Below are positions 53,081 through 62,294 of a stretch of DNA of 64,000 nucleotides, piece after piece; the stretch's first letter is position 1, and every line of letters starts with the position of its first letter. The stretch is from Paenibacillus contaminans. GTDB lineage: Bacteria > Bacillota > Bacilli > Paenibacillales > NBRC-103111. Location of the stretch: assembly GCF_003285015.1 (NCBI RefSeq), contig NZ_QMFB01000033.1:40518-104517 (forward strand). The letters run 5' to 3'. The position numbers were made by a program, and so were the translations under genes. The notes beneath the pieces are model-generated. The model saw nothing but the letters and a program-made list of their open reading frames with translations. It was not told where the DNA came from and did not search any database.

Positions 53081-53133
53081 GCGCTGCCGGTCTTTGACAG
53101 CAGCATGGAATACCGGTTGGCGAGCCTTTTTTT
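53081..53133 (+). terminator. Terminator or attenuator upstream of murA
   Basis: CGC..CCGGT pairs with ACCGG..GCG around a 20-base loop and is followed by AGCC and T7. Placed 61 bases before the GTG of murA, it may end a preceding transcript or attenuate murA. Confidence 0.55.
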
Positions 53134-53193
53134 GGATTGCAGGGCTTGCGCCGAGGGCCGGAGAATGATCAATGCGGCAGGGGGATTCGTAGT

Positions 53194-54450
53194 GTGAGTG
53201 AGAAGTTGATGATAGCAGGAGGAAGGCCGCTGCGGGGCACGGTTCCGATTAGCGGAGCTAAGAACAGCGCCATAGCGCTTATTCCTGCGGCCATATTGGC
53301 GGAGTCGCCCGTCATTCTGGATAATTTACCGGAATTGAGCGACGTAAACATCTATACCGAGCTGCTTACGGAGCTTGGTGCCGTTATCGAACGGCAAGGC
53401 GATCAAATGAAAATCGATCCGACATCGCTTCGGCCCGTTCCGATGCCGAACGGAAACGTAAAGAAGCTCAGAGCTTCTTATTATATGATGGGCGCATTAC
53501 TGGGCCGTTTCGGCGAAGCCGTAATCGGGCTGCCGGGAGGCTGCAATTTCGAACCGCGTCCGATCGATCAGCATATCAAAGGCTTTGAAGCGCTTGGAGC
53601 GGAAATAAGCAACGAATACGGGGCTATCCATATTCGCGCAAAGAAGCTGCAGGGCGCCAAAATTTACTTGGACGTCGTCAGCGTGGGCGCGACCATTAAT
53701 ATTATGCTGGCGGCATCTCGTGCCAAAGGCGCTACGATCATTGAAAATGCGGCCAAAGAGCCTGAAATAATCGATGTTGCCACTCTGCTTAATGCCATGG
53801 GGGCCAAAATCAAGGGCGCCGGCACGGAAACGATCCGCGTAGAAGGGGTGGACTCTCTTCACGGCTGCCGCCATTCCATTATCCCCGACCGCATTCAAGC
53901 GGCTACGTATATGATCGCCGCCGCTGCAACGCGAGGCGACGTTGTCGTGGATAACGTGATTCCGAAGCATCTGGAGGCGGTCACCGCCAAGCTGCAGGAA
54001 ATGGGCGTTCATATTTACGAAATGGATGAGTCGATTCGTGTAGTGGGACAGCCGGAATATGAGAGCGTCGATGTGAAAGCGCTCGTTTATCCGGGCTTTG
54101 CAACCGATATACAATCGCCTATGACGAGTCTGCTTACGCAGGCGAGAGGAACCAGCATGATGACGGACTACGTCTACAGCAACCGGTATAAGCATGTTCC
54201 GGAGCTTCTGAGAATGGGCGCGCGCATCAAGCTCGAGGGCCGCTCGGCCATTATCGAAGGCTCCAAGCTATCCGCTGCGAAAGTGACGGCAACCGATCTT
54301 CGCGCAGGAGCGGCGCTTGTCGTGGCCGGCTTGACCGTCTCGAACGGCGTAACCGAAGTGAACGGCGTGGAATACATCGACCGCGGATATGACTTTCTGG
54401 TCGATCATCTATCCCGGCTTGGGGCCGAAATATGGCGCGAGAAGCTGTAA
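53194..54450 (+). CDS. murA: UDP-N-acetylglucosamine 1-carboxyvinyltransferase
   Basis: 418 residues. The first committed step of peptidoglycan synthesis, adding enolpyruvate to UDP-GlcNAc. The conserved start KLMIAGGRPLRGTVPISGAKN, the catalytic Cys loop LPGGCNFEPRPIDQHI (Cys about 117, the target of fosfomycin), and RIQAATYMIAAAATRGD are present. The start is GTG 53194 after GGGGGA; the frame is open from 53137. Its position between fbaA and rho is that of the MurAB/MurZ paralogue in Bacillus. Confidence 0.96.
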   Translation: MSEKLMIAGGRPLRGTVPISGAKNSAIALIPAAILAESPVILDNLPELSDVNIYTELLTELGAVIERQGDQMKIDPTSLRPVPMPNGNVKKLRASYYMMGALLGRFGEAVIGLPGGCNFEPRPIDQHIKGFEALGAEISNEYGAIHIRAKKLQGAKIYLDVVSVGATINIMLAASRAKGATIIENAAKEPEIIDVATLLNAMGAKIKGAGTETIRVEGVDSLHGCRHSIIPDRIQAATYMIAAAATRGDVVVDNVIPKHLEAVTAKLQEMGVHIYEMDESIRVVGQPEYESVDVKALVYPGFATDIQSPMTSLLTQARGTSMMTDYVYSNRYKHVPELLRMGARIKLEGRSAIIEGSKLSAAKVTATDLRAGAALVVAGLTVSNGVTEVNGVEYIDRGYDFLVDHLSRLGAEIWREKL

Positions 54451-54680
54451 ACACTTTTTCGGCATACCATGTGGAAGAATAGATTCGTATCGAATAGGCA
54501 ATGCTAGAGAGGAAAATGAAAGAAGGCTCCCCTCGTTTTCCCGAAGATGCTGCTTCCCCTTCCTCGGGCTTATCCTACTTTCCCGGTTCTGTGTTTCGCA
54601 AATCCGATGTATATTTTTTAATGATTTTTCAATGCCAAAAGAATTCCTAAAAAAACTGAATAGGTGTGGTGGTAAACGTA

Positions 54681-55967
54681 ATGGACTTACACTTGGCTGA
54701 GCTTGAGACGCTTAAGCTCAACGATCTTTACAAATTGGCCAAAACGCATCAAATTTCGCAATACAGTCAAATGAAAAAGAAAGAACTTATTTTTGCTATT
54801 CTTCGGGCACAGGCTGAGAAGAGCGGACTGATGTTTATGGAAGGCATTCTCGACATTTTGCAGGAAGGCTTCGGATTTTTGCGCCCGATCAACTATTTGC
54901 CGAGCTCGGAGGATATTTATATTTCCGCTTCGCAAATCCGTAAATTCGATCTTCGTTCGGGCGACCGCGTGTCCGGCAAGTGCCGTCCTCCTAAAGAGAA
55001 CGAGCGTTATTTCGGACTTCTGCAAGTAGAAGCGGTCAACGGCGAAAAGCCGGAAACGGCCGCGGAACGTCTTCATTTCCCGGCGCTGACGCCGCTGTAT
55101 CCGCAAAAGAAAATCGTCTTGGAAACGTCGCCTAACGTTCTGTCCACTCGGGTTATGGACCTGCTCGCTCCGGTTGGCTTGGGCCAACGCGGTTTGATCG
55201 TGGCGCCTCCGAAAGCCGGTAAAACGCTGCTCCTCAAAGAAATCGCCAACAGCATTTCGACCAACTATCCGGATATCGAGCTATTCGTTCTGCTTATCGA
55301 TGAGCGGCCGGAGGAAGTGACGGATATGCAGCGTTCGGTTAAAGGCGAAGTTGTGGCATCCACATTCGACGAGCTTCCGGAAAATCATATTAAAGTGGCC
55401 GAGCTTGTACTCGAGCGGGCTCAGCGGCTTGTCGAGCATAAGAAGGACGTAGTCATTCTGCTTGACAGCATCACGCGGCTTGCACGGGCATACAACCTGG
55501 TCGTGCCTCCGTCCGGGCGTACGCTTTCCGGCGGTATCGATCCCGGAGCGTTTCACCGGCCGAAGCGGTTTTTCGGAGCGGCGAGAAATATCGAGGAAGG
55601 CGGCAGTCTGACGATCCTGGCTACAGCTCTTGTTGAGACCGGATCGCGGATGGATGACGTCATCTATGAAGAATTTAAGGGTACGGGCAATCTCGAGCTG
55701 CATCTCGACCGCAAGCTTGCGGAGAAACGGATTTTCCCGGCTATCGATATCCGCAGATCGGGTACGCGGCGCGAAGAGATGCTGCTGACCAAGGAAGAGC
55801 TCGAAAAAATTTGGGCGGTCCGCAAAAACATGCAGGAATCGCACGATTTTACCGAGGCATTCATCAAGAAGCTGGGCGACTCCAAAACGAACATCGAATT
55901 TTTGGAAACGCTCGATGCCAAGAATGGCGCTGCCGTAACCAAAAAGGTCAAAAACTCAGCTTCGTAG
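54681..55967 (+). CDS. rho: Transcription termination factor Rho
   Basis: 428 residues. An N-terminal Rho_N helical domain (LNDLYKLAKTHQISQYSQMK), a cold-shock RNA-binding domain (GFGFLRPINYLPSSEDIYIS), and then the hexameric ATPase with Walker A VAPPKAGKTLLLK, LLIDERPEEVTDM, and ILLDSITRLARAYN are present. It ends transcripts by translocating on RNA. ATG 54681 is preferred over GTG 54666 on spacing from GGTGG. It follows murA and is followed by a radical SAM gene after 21 bases. Confidence 0.98.
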   Translation: MDLHLAELETLKLNDLYKLAKTHQISQYSQMKKKELIFAILRAQAEKSGLMFMEGILDILQEGFGFLRPINYLPSSEDIYISASQIRKFDLRSGDRVSGKCRPPKENERYFGLLQVEAVNGEKPETAAERLHFPALTPLYPQKKIVLETSPNVLSTRVMDLLAPVGLGQRGLIVAPPKAGKTLLLKEIANSISTNYPDIELFVLLIDERPEEVTDMQRSVKGEVVASTFDELPENHIKVAELVLERAQRLVEHKKDVVILLDSITRLARAYNLVVPPSGRTLSGGIDPGAFHRPKRFFGAARNIEEGGSLTILATALVETGSRMDDVIYEEFKGTGNLELHLDRKLAEKRIFPAIDIRRSGTRREEMLLTKEELEKIWAVRKNMQESHDFTEAFIKKLGDSKTNIEFLETLDAKNGAAVTKKVKNSAS

Positions 55968-55988
55968 CATAAAGGGGAACCAGCAACC

Positions 55989-57248
55989 ATGCATTTGGTT
56001 TATGCAGATAAAGACGGCAACGTGTTCGATCATCCCGACCATATCGCGCTTGCGCGGAATGGGGATATGATCGTGGAAGTGATGGACGACGAGCTGATTC
56101 CGCTTCCGGAAGGCGCTACGCTCGTCAGTCTCCCTCACACTCGGCCGGTCTATATGGATGCGCGGACAGGAGACATGAAGCCGTTTCCCGGCGAATATAC
56201 GGCGGTCGGCGCCCTGATGCCGCAAGGTTATACGCGGCTTCTGCTGCCGGGCTACGTCAAGACGGACAAAACGCAGCGGTTGCCGCTGTTCGGGTATTCC
56301 GCAGTCGTTTGGAAGGACGGCGGCTTTTATGTGGCCGGCCGCCTGACGGACGATCCGCACCGCTGGAATCCTGCGAATTGCGATGTGAATCAGCTTGAGC
56401 TTCAGGTTGAGGAAATTGCGGCCAAGTATCCGGAAAACCGCTTGTACAAGCATTTGACAAAGTGCGCGCTTGAATACGAATGTTTAACGGCATCGAACAC
56501 CTTCCTGAATCGTTGGGAAGGGGCGGTTCCCGTGTCGTACTCATGCAATGCCGGCTGCTTCGGCTGCATCTCCGAACAGCCTGACGAAAGCGGCTTTGTC
56601 GCGCCGCAGACGCGAATGAACTTCAAGCCGACGGTGGACGAAATCGTTGAAGTGATGCTGGAGCATTTAAAGACGCCGGAAAGTATCATCAGCTTCGGCC
56701 AAGGCTGCGAAGGGGAGCCTTCCACCCAGGCCAAGCTTATTATTGAAGCGATTAAGCGGGTGCGCGAGCGGACGGATATGGGATTCATCAATATCAATAC
56801 GAATGCCGGCTTGACCGATCACATACGCGGTATCGTAGACGCCGGGCTTAATTTGATGCGGGTCAGCACCATCAGCGCGCTTGACGATCATTACAACGCT
56901 TATTACAAACCGCGCGCCTATAGCTTGAAAAACGTGGAGAAATCGCTCCGCTACGCATCGGATAAAGGTGTCGTAACATCGATCAACTACTTGATCTTTC
57001 CCGGCGTTACCGACCGGGAGGAAGAAGTCGAAGCGATGATCGACTTTGCCCGCCGTACCGGGCTCAAGCTCATCCAAATGCGGAATTTGAATATCGATCC
57101 GGAGGCGTACTTGGAGCTGATTCCAAAAGCGAAGGGCGAGCTTCTCGGGATGAACCAGATGATCGACATTTTCCGCGAAGAGCTGCCTGACGTCATTATC
57201 GGTTCGTACACGCACGTACCGGCAGAACTTTCCGCCCGCCGGGGATGA
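55989..57248 (+). CDS. Radical SAM protein between rho and rpmE
   Basis: 419 residues. An N-terminal beta-rich domain (about 1-170) precedes a radical SAM core. The iron-sulfur ligand motif is CNAGCFGC (Cx3Cx2C, about 184-191), followed by SFGQGCEGEPST and TNAGLTDHIRG, as in SAM-binding strands. The C-terminal region YEIGSYTHVP-like (IIGSYTHVPAEL) closes it. The substrate is unknown. The start follows AAGGGGAACC, 21 bases after the rho stop, so it probably shares rho's transcript. It is not part of the classic Bacillus rho-rpmE neighbourhood. Confidence 0.9.
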   Translation: MHLVYADKDGNVFDHPDHIALARNGDMIVEVMDDELIPLPEGATLVSLPHTRPVYMDARTGDMKPFPGEYTAVGALMPQGYTRLLLPGYVKTDKTQRLPLFGYSAVVWKDGGFYVAGRLTDDPHRWNPANCDVNQLELQVEEIAAKYPENRLYKHLTKCALEYECLTASNTFLNRWEGAVPVSYSCNAGCFGCISEQPDESGFVAPQTRMNFKPTVDEIVEVMLEHLKTPESIISFGQGCEGEPSTQAKLIIEAIKRVRERTDMGFININTNAGLTDHIRGIVDAGLNLMRVSTISALDDHYNAYYKPRAYSLKNVEKSLRYASDKGVVTSINYLIFPGVTDREEEVEAMIDFARRTGLKLIQMRNLNIDPEAYLELIPKAKGELLGMNQMIDIFREELPDVIIGSYTHVPAELSARRG

Positions 57249-57256
57249 AAATGAAG

Positions 57257-57286
57257 TTGCAACGATTTCTTCGTTCGTGTTATACT
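57257..57286 (+). promoter_or_regulatory. rpmE promoter
   Basis: TTGCAA, 18-base spacer, TATACT; starts about 60 bases before the rpmE ATG. Confidence 0.7.
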
Positions 57287-57351
57287 CGTTTTACTGTGTC
57301 AATTTACTCTGGGCTGCCAACAAAGGCTCAGGGCGGAAAGAGGTGAAAGAC

Positions 57352-57549
57352 ATGAAAGCAGGAGTTCATCCGAACTACCACGTTACTAACGTTACTTGCG
57401 CTTGCGGCAATACGTTTGAATCCGGTTCGATCAAGCAAAATCTGCGCGTTGAGATTTGCTCGAATTGCCACCCGTTCTTTACAGGGAAGCAGAAATTTAT
57501 CGATGCCGGCGGACGTGTCGACAAGTTCAAGAAAAAATACGGCATCTAA
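57352..57549 (+). CDS. rpmE: 50S ribosomal protein L31 (zinc-binding type)
   Basis: 65 residues. It starts MKAGVHPNYH, with zinc-ligand pairs CACGN (16-20) and CSNCHPF, marking the C+ form of bL31 that binds zinc and the ribosome. The end RVDKFKKKYGI is typical. ATG 57352 follows GAGGTG. It has its own promoter and the special terminator at 57567. Confidence 0.97.
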   Translation: MKAGVHPNYHVTNVTCACGNTFESGSIKQNLRVEICSNCHPFFTGKQKFIDAGGRVDKFKKKYGI

Positions 57550-57566
57550 GCACAAACGGATTAAAC

Positions 57567-57610
57567 CAACCTCTTCGGGTCATCCTATGACCAAAGGAGG
57601 TTGTTTTTTT
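57567..57610 (+). terminator. rpmE terminator whose 3' arm contains the next gene's Shine-Dalgarno
   Basis: CAACCTCTTCGGGTCAT (57567-57583) pairs with ATGACCAAAGGAGGTTG (57587-57603) in 15 of 17 positions around CCT. T7 (57604-57610) and then the ATG at 57611 follow. The AAAGGAGG of the following gene is buried in the right arm. The same structure can end transcription and block translation. Confidence 0.9.
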
Positions 57611-58060
57611 ATGAATATACCGGCTTGCATTTCGCCGCAATTCGTTCGGCTTCTCGGCAAGCGGAGCCGTACGGTCGCCGCGGCCGCCCTTATTTCCATC
57701 GCGTTGATCGGCTGCGGGGGTAATGCCGATAAGGTGAAGACGAACTCTTATAAAAATGACGGATTGCTCGGGACGACGCAGGGGAATCCGAATAATCCCG
57801 CCAATCCCCAATATCATACCTATGCCGCCGATACGCAGCTCATCAAAAGCACGCTCCAGCAAATTTCCGGGATCCGCTCTTCGAGCATTATCATGAACGG
57901 TCCTAACGTATACGTGAACCTCGATTTGACGGATGACACCCCGCTTGAAGAAGCGATGCGGATCAAAAACGAGGCGCAGACGAAGGTAAGCCAGATGATG
58001 CCCCGTTATAATGTGAAAGTGTCCACGAATAAGTCGCGGATGCTGAACGGGGTAAAATAG
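57611..58060 (+). CDS. YhcN/YlaJ-type sporulation lipoprotein
   Basis: 149 residues. A lipoprotein signal ends ALIGCGGN (Cys about 37, quoted ISIALIGC). A YhcN/YlaJ-like domain follows with YAADTQLIKSTLQQISGIRSS, NVYVNLDLTDDTP, and NKSRMLNG. In Bacillus these proteins are forespore-expressed and sit at the inner spore membrane. The ATG at 57611 uses AAAGGAGG, which lies inside the rpmE terminator stem. Independent expression would need a start site beyond the left arm, possibly a forespore promoter within it. Confidence 0.85.
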   Translation: MNIPACISPQFVRLLGKRSRTVAAAALISIALIGCGGNADKVKTNSYKNDGLLGTTQGNPNNPANPQYHTYAADTQLIKSTLQQISGIRSSSIIMNGPNVYVNLDLTDDTPLEEAMRIKNEAQTKVSQMMPRYNVKVSTNKSRMLNGVK

Positions 58061-58086
58061 CCGCTGCTGCCAATGGCTGGACCATG

Positions 58087-58115
58087 TTGCTATTTGGCGT
58101 TTAATCGGCTATACT
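58087..58115 (+). promoter_or_regulatory. SRP RNA promoter
   Basis: TTGCTA, 17-base spacer, TATACT, with transcription expected at about 58121. Confidence 0.7.
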
Positions 58116-58120
58116 TAGTT

Positions 58121-58394
58121 TTGCCGCGCTAGACGGGGAGGTAGCGGTGCCCTGTAACCTGCAATCCGCTATAGCGGGGTTGAATTCCTTGTTAGAGGTC
58201 CTGTCGATGTAAGGTCTGACGCTTACACGTGGTGTTGACGGCCGGGTCCTCCGCAATGGATGCTCATGAACCTGGTCAGGTCCGGAAGGAAGCAGCCATA
58301 AGTGAGATTTTTCATGTGCCGGAGGGCAGCCTAGCCAGAGCTAACGATAAGCGTTCCGCTTGGATCGCAGCGATCAATAACAGGTGCGCGGCAT
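58121..58394 (+). ncRNA. ffs: Signal recognition particle RNA, large Bacillus type (scRNA)
   Basis: About 274 bases. The 5' domain carries GGGGAGGTAGCGGTGCCCTG and GTAACCTGCAATCCGCT; helix 8 carries the universal GGTCAGGTCCGGAAGGAAGC and AGCAGCCATAAGTG, then GTGCCGGAGGGCAGCCTAGCC. The ends pair (TTGCCGCGC at 58121 with GCGCGGCAT at 58386), which sets both limits. It works with Ffh in co-translational membrane targeting. As in Bacillus it precedes dnaX, but here a kinase gene lies between. Confidence 0.96.
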
Positions 58395-58431
58395 CAAATG
58401 AATATCGTTCGATAACGAATAGCGAATAACG

Positions 58432-58474
58432 AAACATTCCAGTTAAGACGATGTCTTGATTTGGAATGTTTTTG
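58432..58474 (+). terminator. SRP RNA terminator
   Basis: AAACATTCC pairs with GGAATGTTT, with an inner AAGAC/GTCTT stem; then TTTTTG and T-rich sequence. Confidence 0.8.
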
Positions 58475-58671
58475 TTTGTTTTGGAAGGAAAATGCAAAGA
58501 AAGGGAGAAGTTAAATACATATCAGAGTACACGGCCGAACGAAGATAAACGGTTGCGTCGCATAAACGGCTTGCGAAGCGCGCCTTTATCCATGGGACCC
58601 TAACAACAGGTAAGACAGATCTGCCGGGAAATTGAAAACCAGCTTGCAGTTGAAACTGGGGGGATTTGTTG

Positions 58672-60099
58672 TTGGATACGCCTCAATTATTTCGAATGGA
58701 TCTTTCAATGGATGAGCTTCGCGTCTTTATCCAATGCAGCACGAATCAAGCTTTACTTGTGACTGACGACAAACAAAGAATCGTCATGTGCAACTCCGCT
58801 TTAACCTCGGCAATCGGGAAGTGCGTTGTCGGAGAGACGCTCATTCAAGCGTTTAAGCTCTACGATCCGGCTTCAAAGCTTCATAACGAATGTGAAAAGG
58901 CTTCCAAAACGGGGCGCGTCCCAAAGCTGCGCATCAGCGTATATGGCCGGGTCCGCGAGAGCGAATATGAAATGTTCCGGCTGCGGGCTGTCGATACGGG
59001 AGAAACGATGTATTTGCTCCATATCAAGCAGCTGCTCAGCAAAGAAGAGCCTACGATCCTGCAGCAATTTGCCGGGTCGCTCATGAAGGATGTCAATCTC
59101 GGCGTGCTGCTAATCGACGCGGATTTTACGCTGATCGACATAAGCGACATGGCATGCCGCGTGCTCGGGCTTAACAAGAACGATATTATCAATACGCCGA
59201 TGGATCGCATATTTTCGTCCGTGCCGCTGGAGCATCGGCTTGTGCAGCCTTCGCTCCTTGAAGGAGTCATCGTACGCAACCACGCCGTTTCCTGGACGAA
59301 TAACCGGGAACGCTACGAGCTTTTGCTCGATTCCAACCTGCTTAAAGACTTCATGGGCCGCACGGTCGGGGCTTACGTCATTTTTAAGGACGTGACGAAT
59401 CTCCGTTCGCTTGAGGAGCAAGTTCAGAGAAGCGACAGGCTGGCTATGATCGGGCAGATCGCAGCGGGTACGGCTCACGAAATTCGCAATCCGCTGACCT
59501 CGATAAAAGGCTTTTTGCAGGTGCTCAAAAATTCCTTCGTAGAGAGCGGCATGGAGAAGGAAAAGAGCTACACCGACATTATGCTGACGGAGATCAACCG
59601 GATCAACGAGCTGGTCAGCGAGTTTCTGCTGCTCGGCAAACGCAAGAACGTTAACTTCGACAAGATGTCGGTTACGGCGGTTATGAGCGAGATGCTGCCT
59701 ATTATTAACAATGAGGCGCTTTTGCACGGCGTTACCGTACAGTACGAGAGCGCCAGCGATGCGCCGCAGGTCATAGCGGACCGCGAGATGCTGAAGCAGG
59801 TTTTTCTGAACATTTGCAAGAACGGAATCGAGGCGATGACGGAGGGCGGGGTCCTTTCCATTTCAGAAAAGGTCGATATGGACGAAAGAAAAGTACACAT
59901 CGATATTCACGATACGGGACCCGGCATTCCCAATTTTGTCATCGACAAAATATTCGATCCCTTTTTCACCACTAAAGAGAACGGTACCGGACTAGGGCTG
60001 TCGGTTTGCCAGAGAATCATTCATGACATGGGAGGGACCATCCGTGTCGCCTCCAAGGGGTTCGGCACGACCTTCACCCTTTGTATTCCGATCTTATAG
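58672..60099 (+). CDS. Soluble PAS-domain sensor histidine kinase (sporulation-kinase-like)
   Basis: About 475 residues with no membrane segment. Two PAS domains (about 15-125 and 140-255), then HisKA with the acceptor His in AHEIRNPLTSIKGFL, and an ATPase with NICKNGIEAM, DTGPGIP, FFTTKENGTGLGLSV. The architecture is that of Kin-type kinases feeding Spo0F; spo0F lies 7 kb upstream. The start is one of three consecutive TTG codons (58666, 58669, 58672); GGGGGG best suits the last two. It is inserted between ffs and dnaX. Confidence 0.9.
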   Translation: MDTPQLFRMDLSMDELRVFIQCSTNQALLVTDDKQRIVMCNSALTSAIGKCVVGETLIQAFKLYDPASKLHNECEKASKTGRVPKLRISVYGRVRESEYEMFRLRAVDTGETMYLLHIKQLLSKEEPTILQQFAGSLMKDVNLGVLLIDADFTLIDISDMACRVLGLNKNDIINTPMDRIFSSVPLEHRLVQPSLLEGVIVRNHAVSWTNNRERYELLLDSNLLKDFMGRTVGAYVIFKDVTNLRSLEEQVQRSDRLAMIGQIAAGTAHEIRNPLTSIKGFLQVLKNSFVESGMEKEKSYTDIMLTEINRINELVSEFLLLGKRKNVNFDKMSVTAVMSEMLPIINNEALLHGVTVQYESASDAPQVIADREMLKQVFLNICKNGIEAMTEGGVLSISEKVDMDERKVHIDIHDTGPGIPNFVIDKIFDPFFTTKENGTGLGLSVCQRIIHDMGGTIRVASKGFGTTFTLCIPIL

Positions 60100-60196
60100 A
60101 ACAGCCGGGGGAGATTCCCTCCATTTCCTTGGCAGGCCGTGTATAGTATAATGGATATGAATGTTCTGAAATAAATGAAATGTGGAGAAGGACCCA

Positions 60197-61927
60197 ATGG
60201 CGCATATTGCATTGTATCGGTCATGGCGACCGCAGGCTTTCGGCGATATGGTTGGACAGGCGCATATTACGCGTACGCTGCAAAACTCTTTGAAGGAAGG
60301 CAGACTTACGCATGCGTATTTGTTCTGCGGACCTCGCGGTACCGGTAAAACAAGCGCCGCCAAAATTTTGGCGAAAGCGGTCAACTGCGAACGAGGTCCT
60401 GCCGAGGAGCCATGTAACGAATGTTCGGCATGCCGGCGCATTACGGAGGGCGCGCTTGTCGATGTGCAGGAGATCGATGCCGCTTCTAACCGCGGCGTGG
60501 AGGAAATTCGCGATATTCGCGATAAAGTGAAGTATGCGCCCACTGAGGTGCGTCACAAAGTATATATCATCGACGAAGTCCATATGCTGACGACAGAAGC
60601 GTTTAACGCCCTGCTGAAAACATTGGAGGAGCCGCCGGCGCACGTTATGTTTATTCTTGCCACGACGGAGCCGCACAAGCTTCCGGCCACGATCATTTCG
60701 AGATGTCAGCGTTATGATTTCCGCCGCGTTCCGCTCGAAGAGCAGGTCGGACGCCTTGCGCATGTTTGCCGGGAAGAAGGAATCGAGACGGAGAAGGAAG
60801 CGCTGCAATATATTGCGCGCCTGTCCGAAGGCGGAATGCGCGATGCGCTCAGCCTGATGGATCAGATGATTTCGTTCTCCGGGCGTGAGATTACGTATGA
60901 CAGCGTCGTCTCGATGACCGGCGGGATCGCGCACGATCAATTCCGGCAGCTTGCCGTTATGGTGAAGGACGCTAATGTCGGGCAAGCGCTGGCTTTGGTC
61001 GGCGGACTGCTGGAGGAAGGCAAAAGCGCCGACCGCTGTATCGAAAGCTTGCTGCACTACTTCCGGGATATGCTTATGATTAAGCTGATGCCGGAAGGGC
61101 AAGCGGTGACGGAGCGGATCATCGACGTACAGTCGTTCGCCGAGCTTGGCCGGGCATACGCGAACGAGCGAATTTTCGGCATCATCGATACGCTGAACCG
61201 CTATCAGGTCGAAATGAAGTATTCCGCCCAGCCGCAAACGCTGCTTGAAGTAGCCGTCATGAAAATATGCACGTCTTCATCGTCTGCCGAGCAAGGCGCT
61301 GCAGCTTCTGCAGCCGCAGCGGCGCCGGCGGCTTCCGCTCCGGAAGTGGAGATGCTGAAGAACAGGGTTGCGCAGCTTGAGCAGCAGCTCCAGCGCATCA
61401 TTCAGACGGGAGCCGCGCCTGCTGCGGGGGCCGCCGCTTCCCGGGGGCAGGATGCGCCGTCGCGCACGACTTCGGCGCCTGCCGTCAGAAGATCGACGGT
61501 CAAGCTCGATCCTTATTTGGCGGGCAAAGACTCGTCCGATTTCAAGCAGGTTTTGATGAAATGGAGCCAGGTGCTGGCGCAGGTCAAGGAGCAGAAAATT
61601 TCCGTTCACGCTTGGCTTGTAAACGGAGAACCGGTATCGTTCCATCAAGATAACGTGCTGCTCTGTTTCAAGAGTCCCCTCCATCGCGAAACGACCGAGA
61701 AGCCTGCTAACAAGCAGCTGATCGAGCAAGTGATGACCGGCGTTTTCGGGCATACGGTTGCTTTCGTAACCGTAATGCAGAAGGAATGGCAGGAGGCCGA
61801 GGCGGCTCCGCAGCAGCCGGCCGAAGAGATGCGTTTGGAAGCGGAAGAGCCGGCCGGATACAAGGAAGAGCATGTTAACCAGGCGCTTAATATGTTCGGC
61901 GAGGACTTAGTCAAAATCAAAGATTAA
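60197..61927 (+). CDS. dnaX: DNA polymerase III subunits gamma and tau
   Basis: 576 residues. The clamp-loader ATPase has Walker A CGPRGTGKTSAAK, a zinc knuckle Cx8Cx2Cx2C (residues about 59-73), DEVHMLTTEAFNALLK, and sensor region ATTEPHKLP. An Ala/Pro/Gln-rich linker (about 360-420) precedes domain IV/V, which contacts the polymerase. ATG 60197 follows AGAAGGA; a perfect -10 TATAAT lies at about 60147. It heads dnaX-ybaB-recR. Confidence 0.97.
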   Translation: MAHIALYRSWRPQAFGDMVGQAHITRTLQNSLKEGRLTHAYLFCGPRGTGKTSAAKILAKAVNCERGPAEEPCNECSACRRITEGALVDVQEIDAASNRGVEEIRDIRDKVKYAPTEVRHKVYIIDEVHMLTTEAFNALLKTLEEPPAHVMFILATTEPHKLPATIISRCQRYDFRRVPLEEQVGRLAHVCREEGIETEKEALQYIARLSEGGMRDALSLMDQMISFSGREITYDSVVSMTGGIAHDQFRQLAVMVKDANVGQALALVGGLLEEGKSADRCIESLLHYFRDMLMIKLMPEGQAVTERIIDVQSFAELGRAYANERIFGIIDTLNRYQVEMKYSAQPQTLLEVAVMKICTSSSSAEQGAAASAAAAAPAASAPEVEMLKNRVAQLEQQLQRIIQTGAAPAAGAAASRGQDAPSRTTSAPAVRRSTVKLDPYLAGKDSSDFKQVLMKWSQVLAQVKEQKISVHAWLVNGEPVSFHQDNVLLCFKSPLHRETTEKPANKQLIEQVMTGVFGHTVAFVTVMQKEWQEAEAAPQQPAEEMRLEAEEPAGYKEEHVNQALNMFGEDLVKIKD

Positions 61928-61941
61928 AGGAGACGAACGAT

Positions 61942-62253
61942 ATGAACAACATGAACCAAATGATGAAGCAAGTGAAAAAAATGCAAGAGCAAATGATGAA
62001 GGCGCAAGAAGAGCTCGGCACCAAAACGGTGGAAGGCAGCGCGGGGGGCGGCGTCGTAACGGTAGTCGCTAACGGGCACAAGAAAATTTCAAGCATCGTT
62101 ATTAAGCCGGAAGCGGTGGATCCGGACGATATCGATATGCTGCAGGATCTCGTTCTGACGGCTGTGAACGATGCGCTGAACCAAGCGGAAGAGCTGGCTA
62201 ACAAAGATATGGGCAAATATACGGGCGGAATGAAAATTCCGGGCCTGTTCTAA
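61942..62253 (+). CDS. ybaB: YbaB/EbfC family nucleoid-associated protein
   Basis: 103 residues. A Met/Gln/Lys-rich N-terminal helix (MNQMMKQVKKMQEQMMKAQE) precedes the conserved core TVEGSAGGGVVTVVANGHKK, with IKPEAVDPDDIDMLQDL after it. It binds DNA as a dimer and is almost always encoded between dnaX and recR, as here. The start follows AAAGGAGACGAACG, 14 bases after the dnaX stop. Confidence 0.97.
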   Translation: MNNMNQMMKQVKKMQEQMMKAQEELGTKTVEGSAGGGVVTVVANGHKKISSIVIKPEAVDPDDIDMLQDLVLTAVNDALNQAEELANKDMGKYTGGMKIPGLF

Positions 62254-62294
62254 TAAACAGCGCCTAACGCCCGATTAAAGAGGGAGCAATTGTA

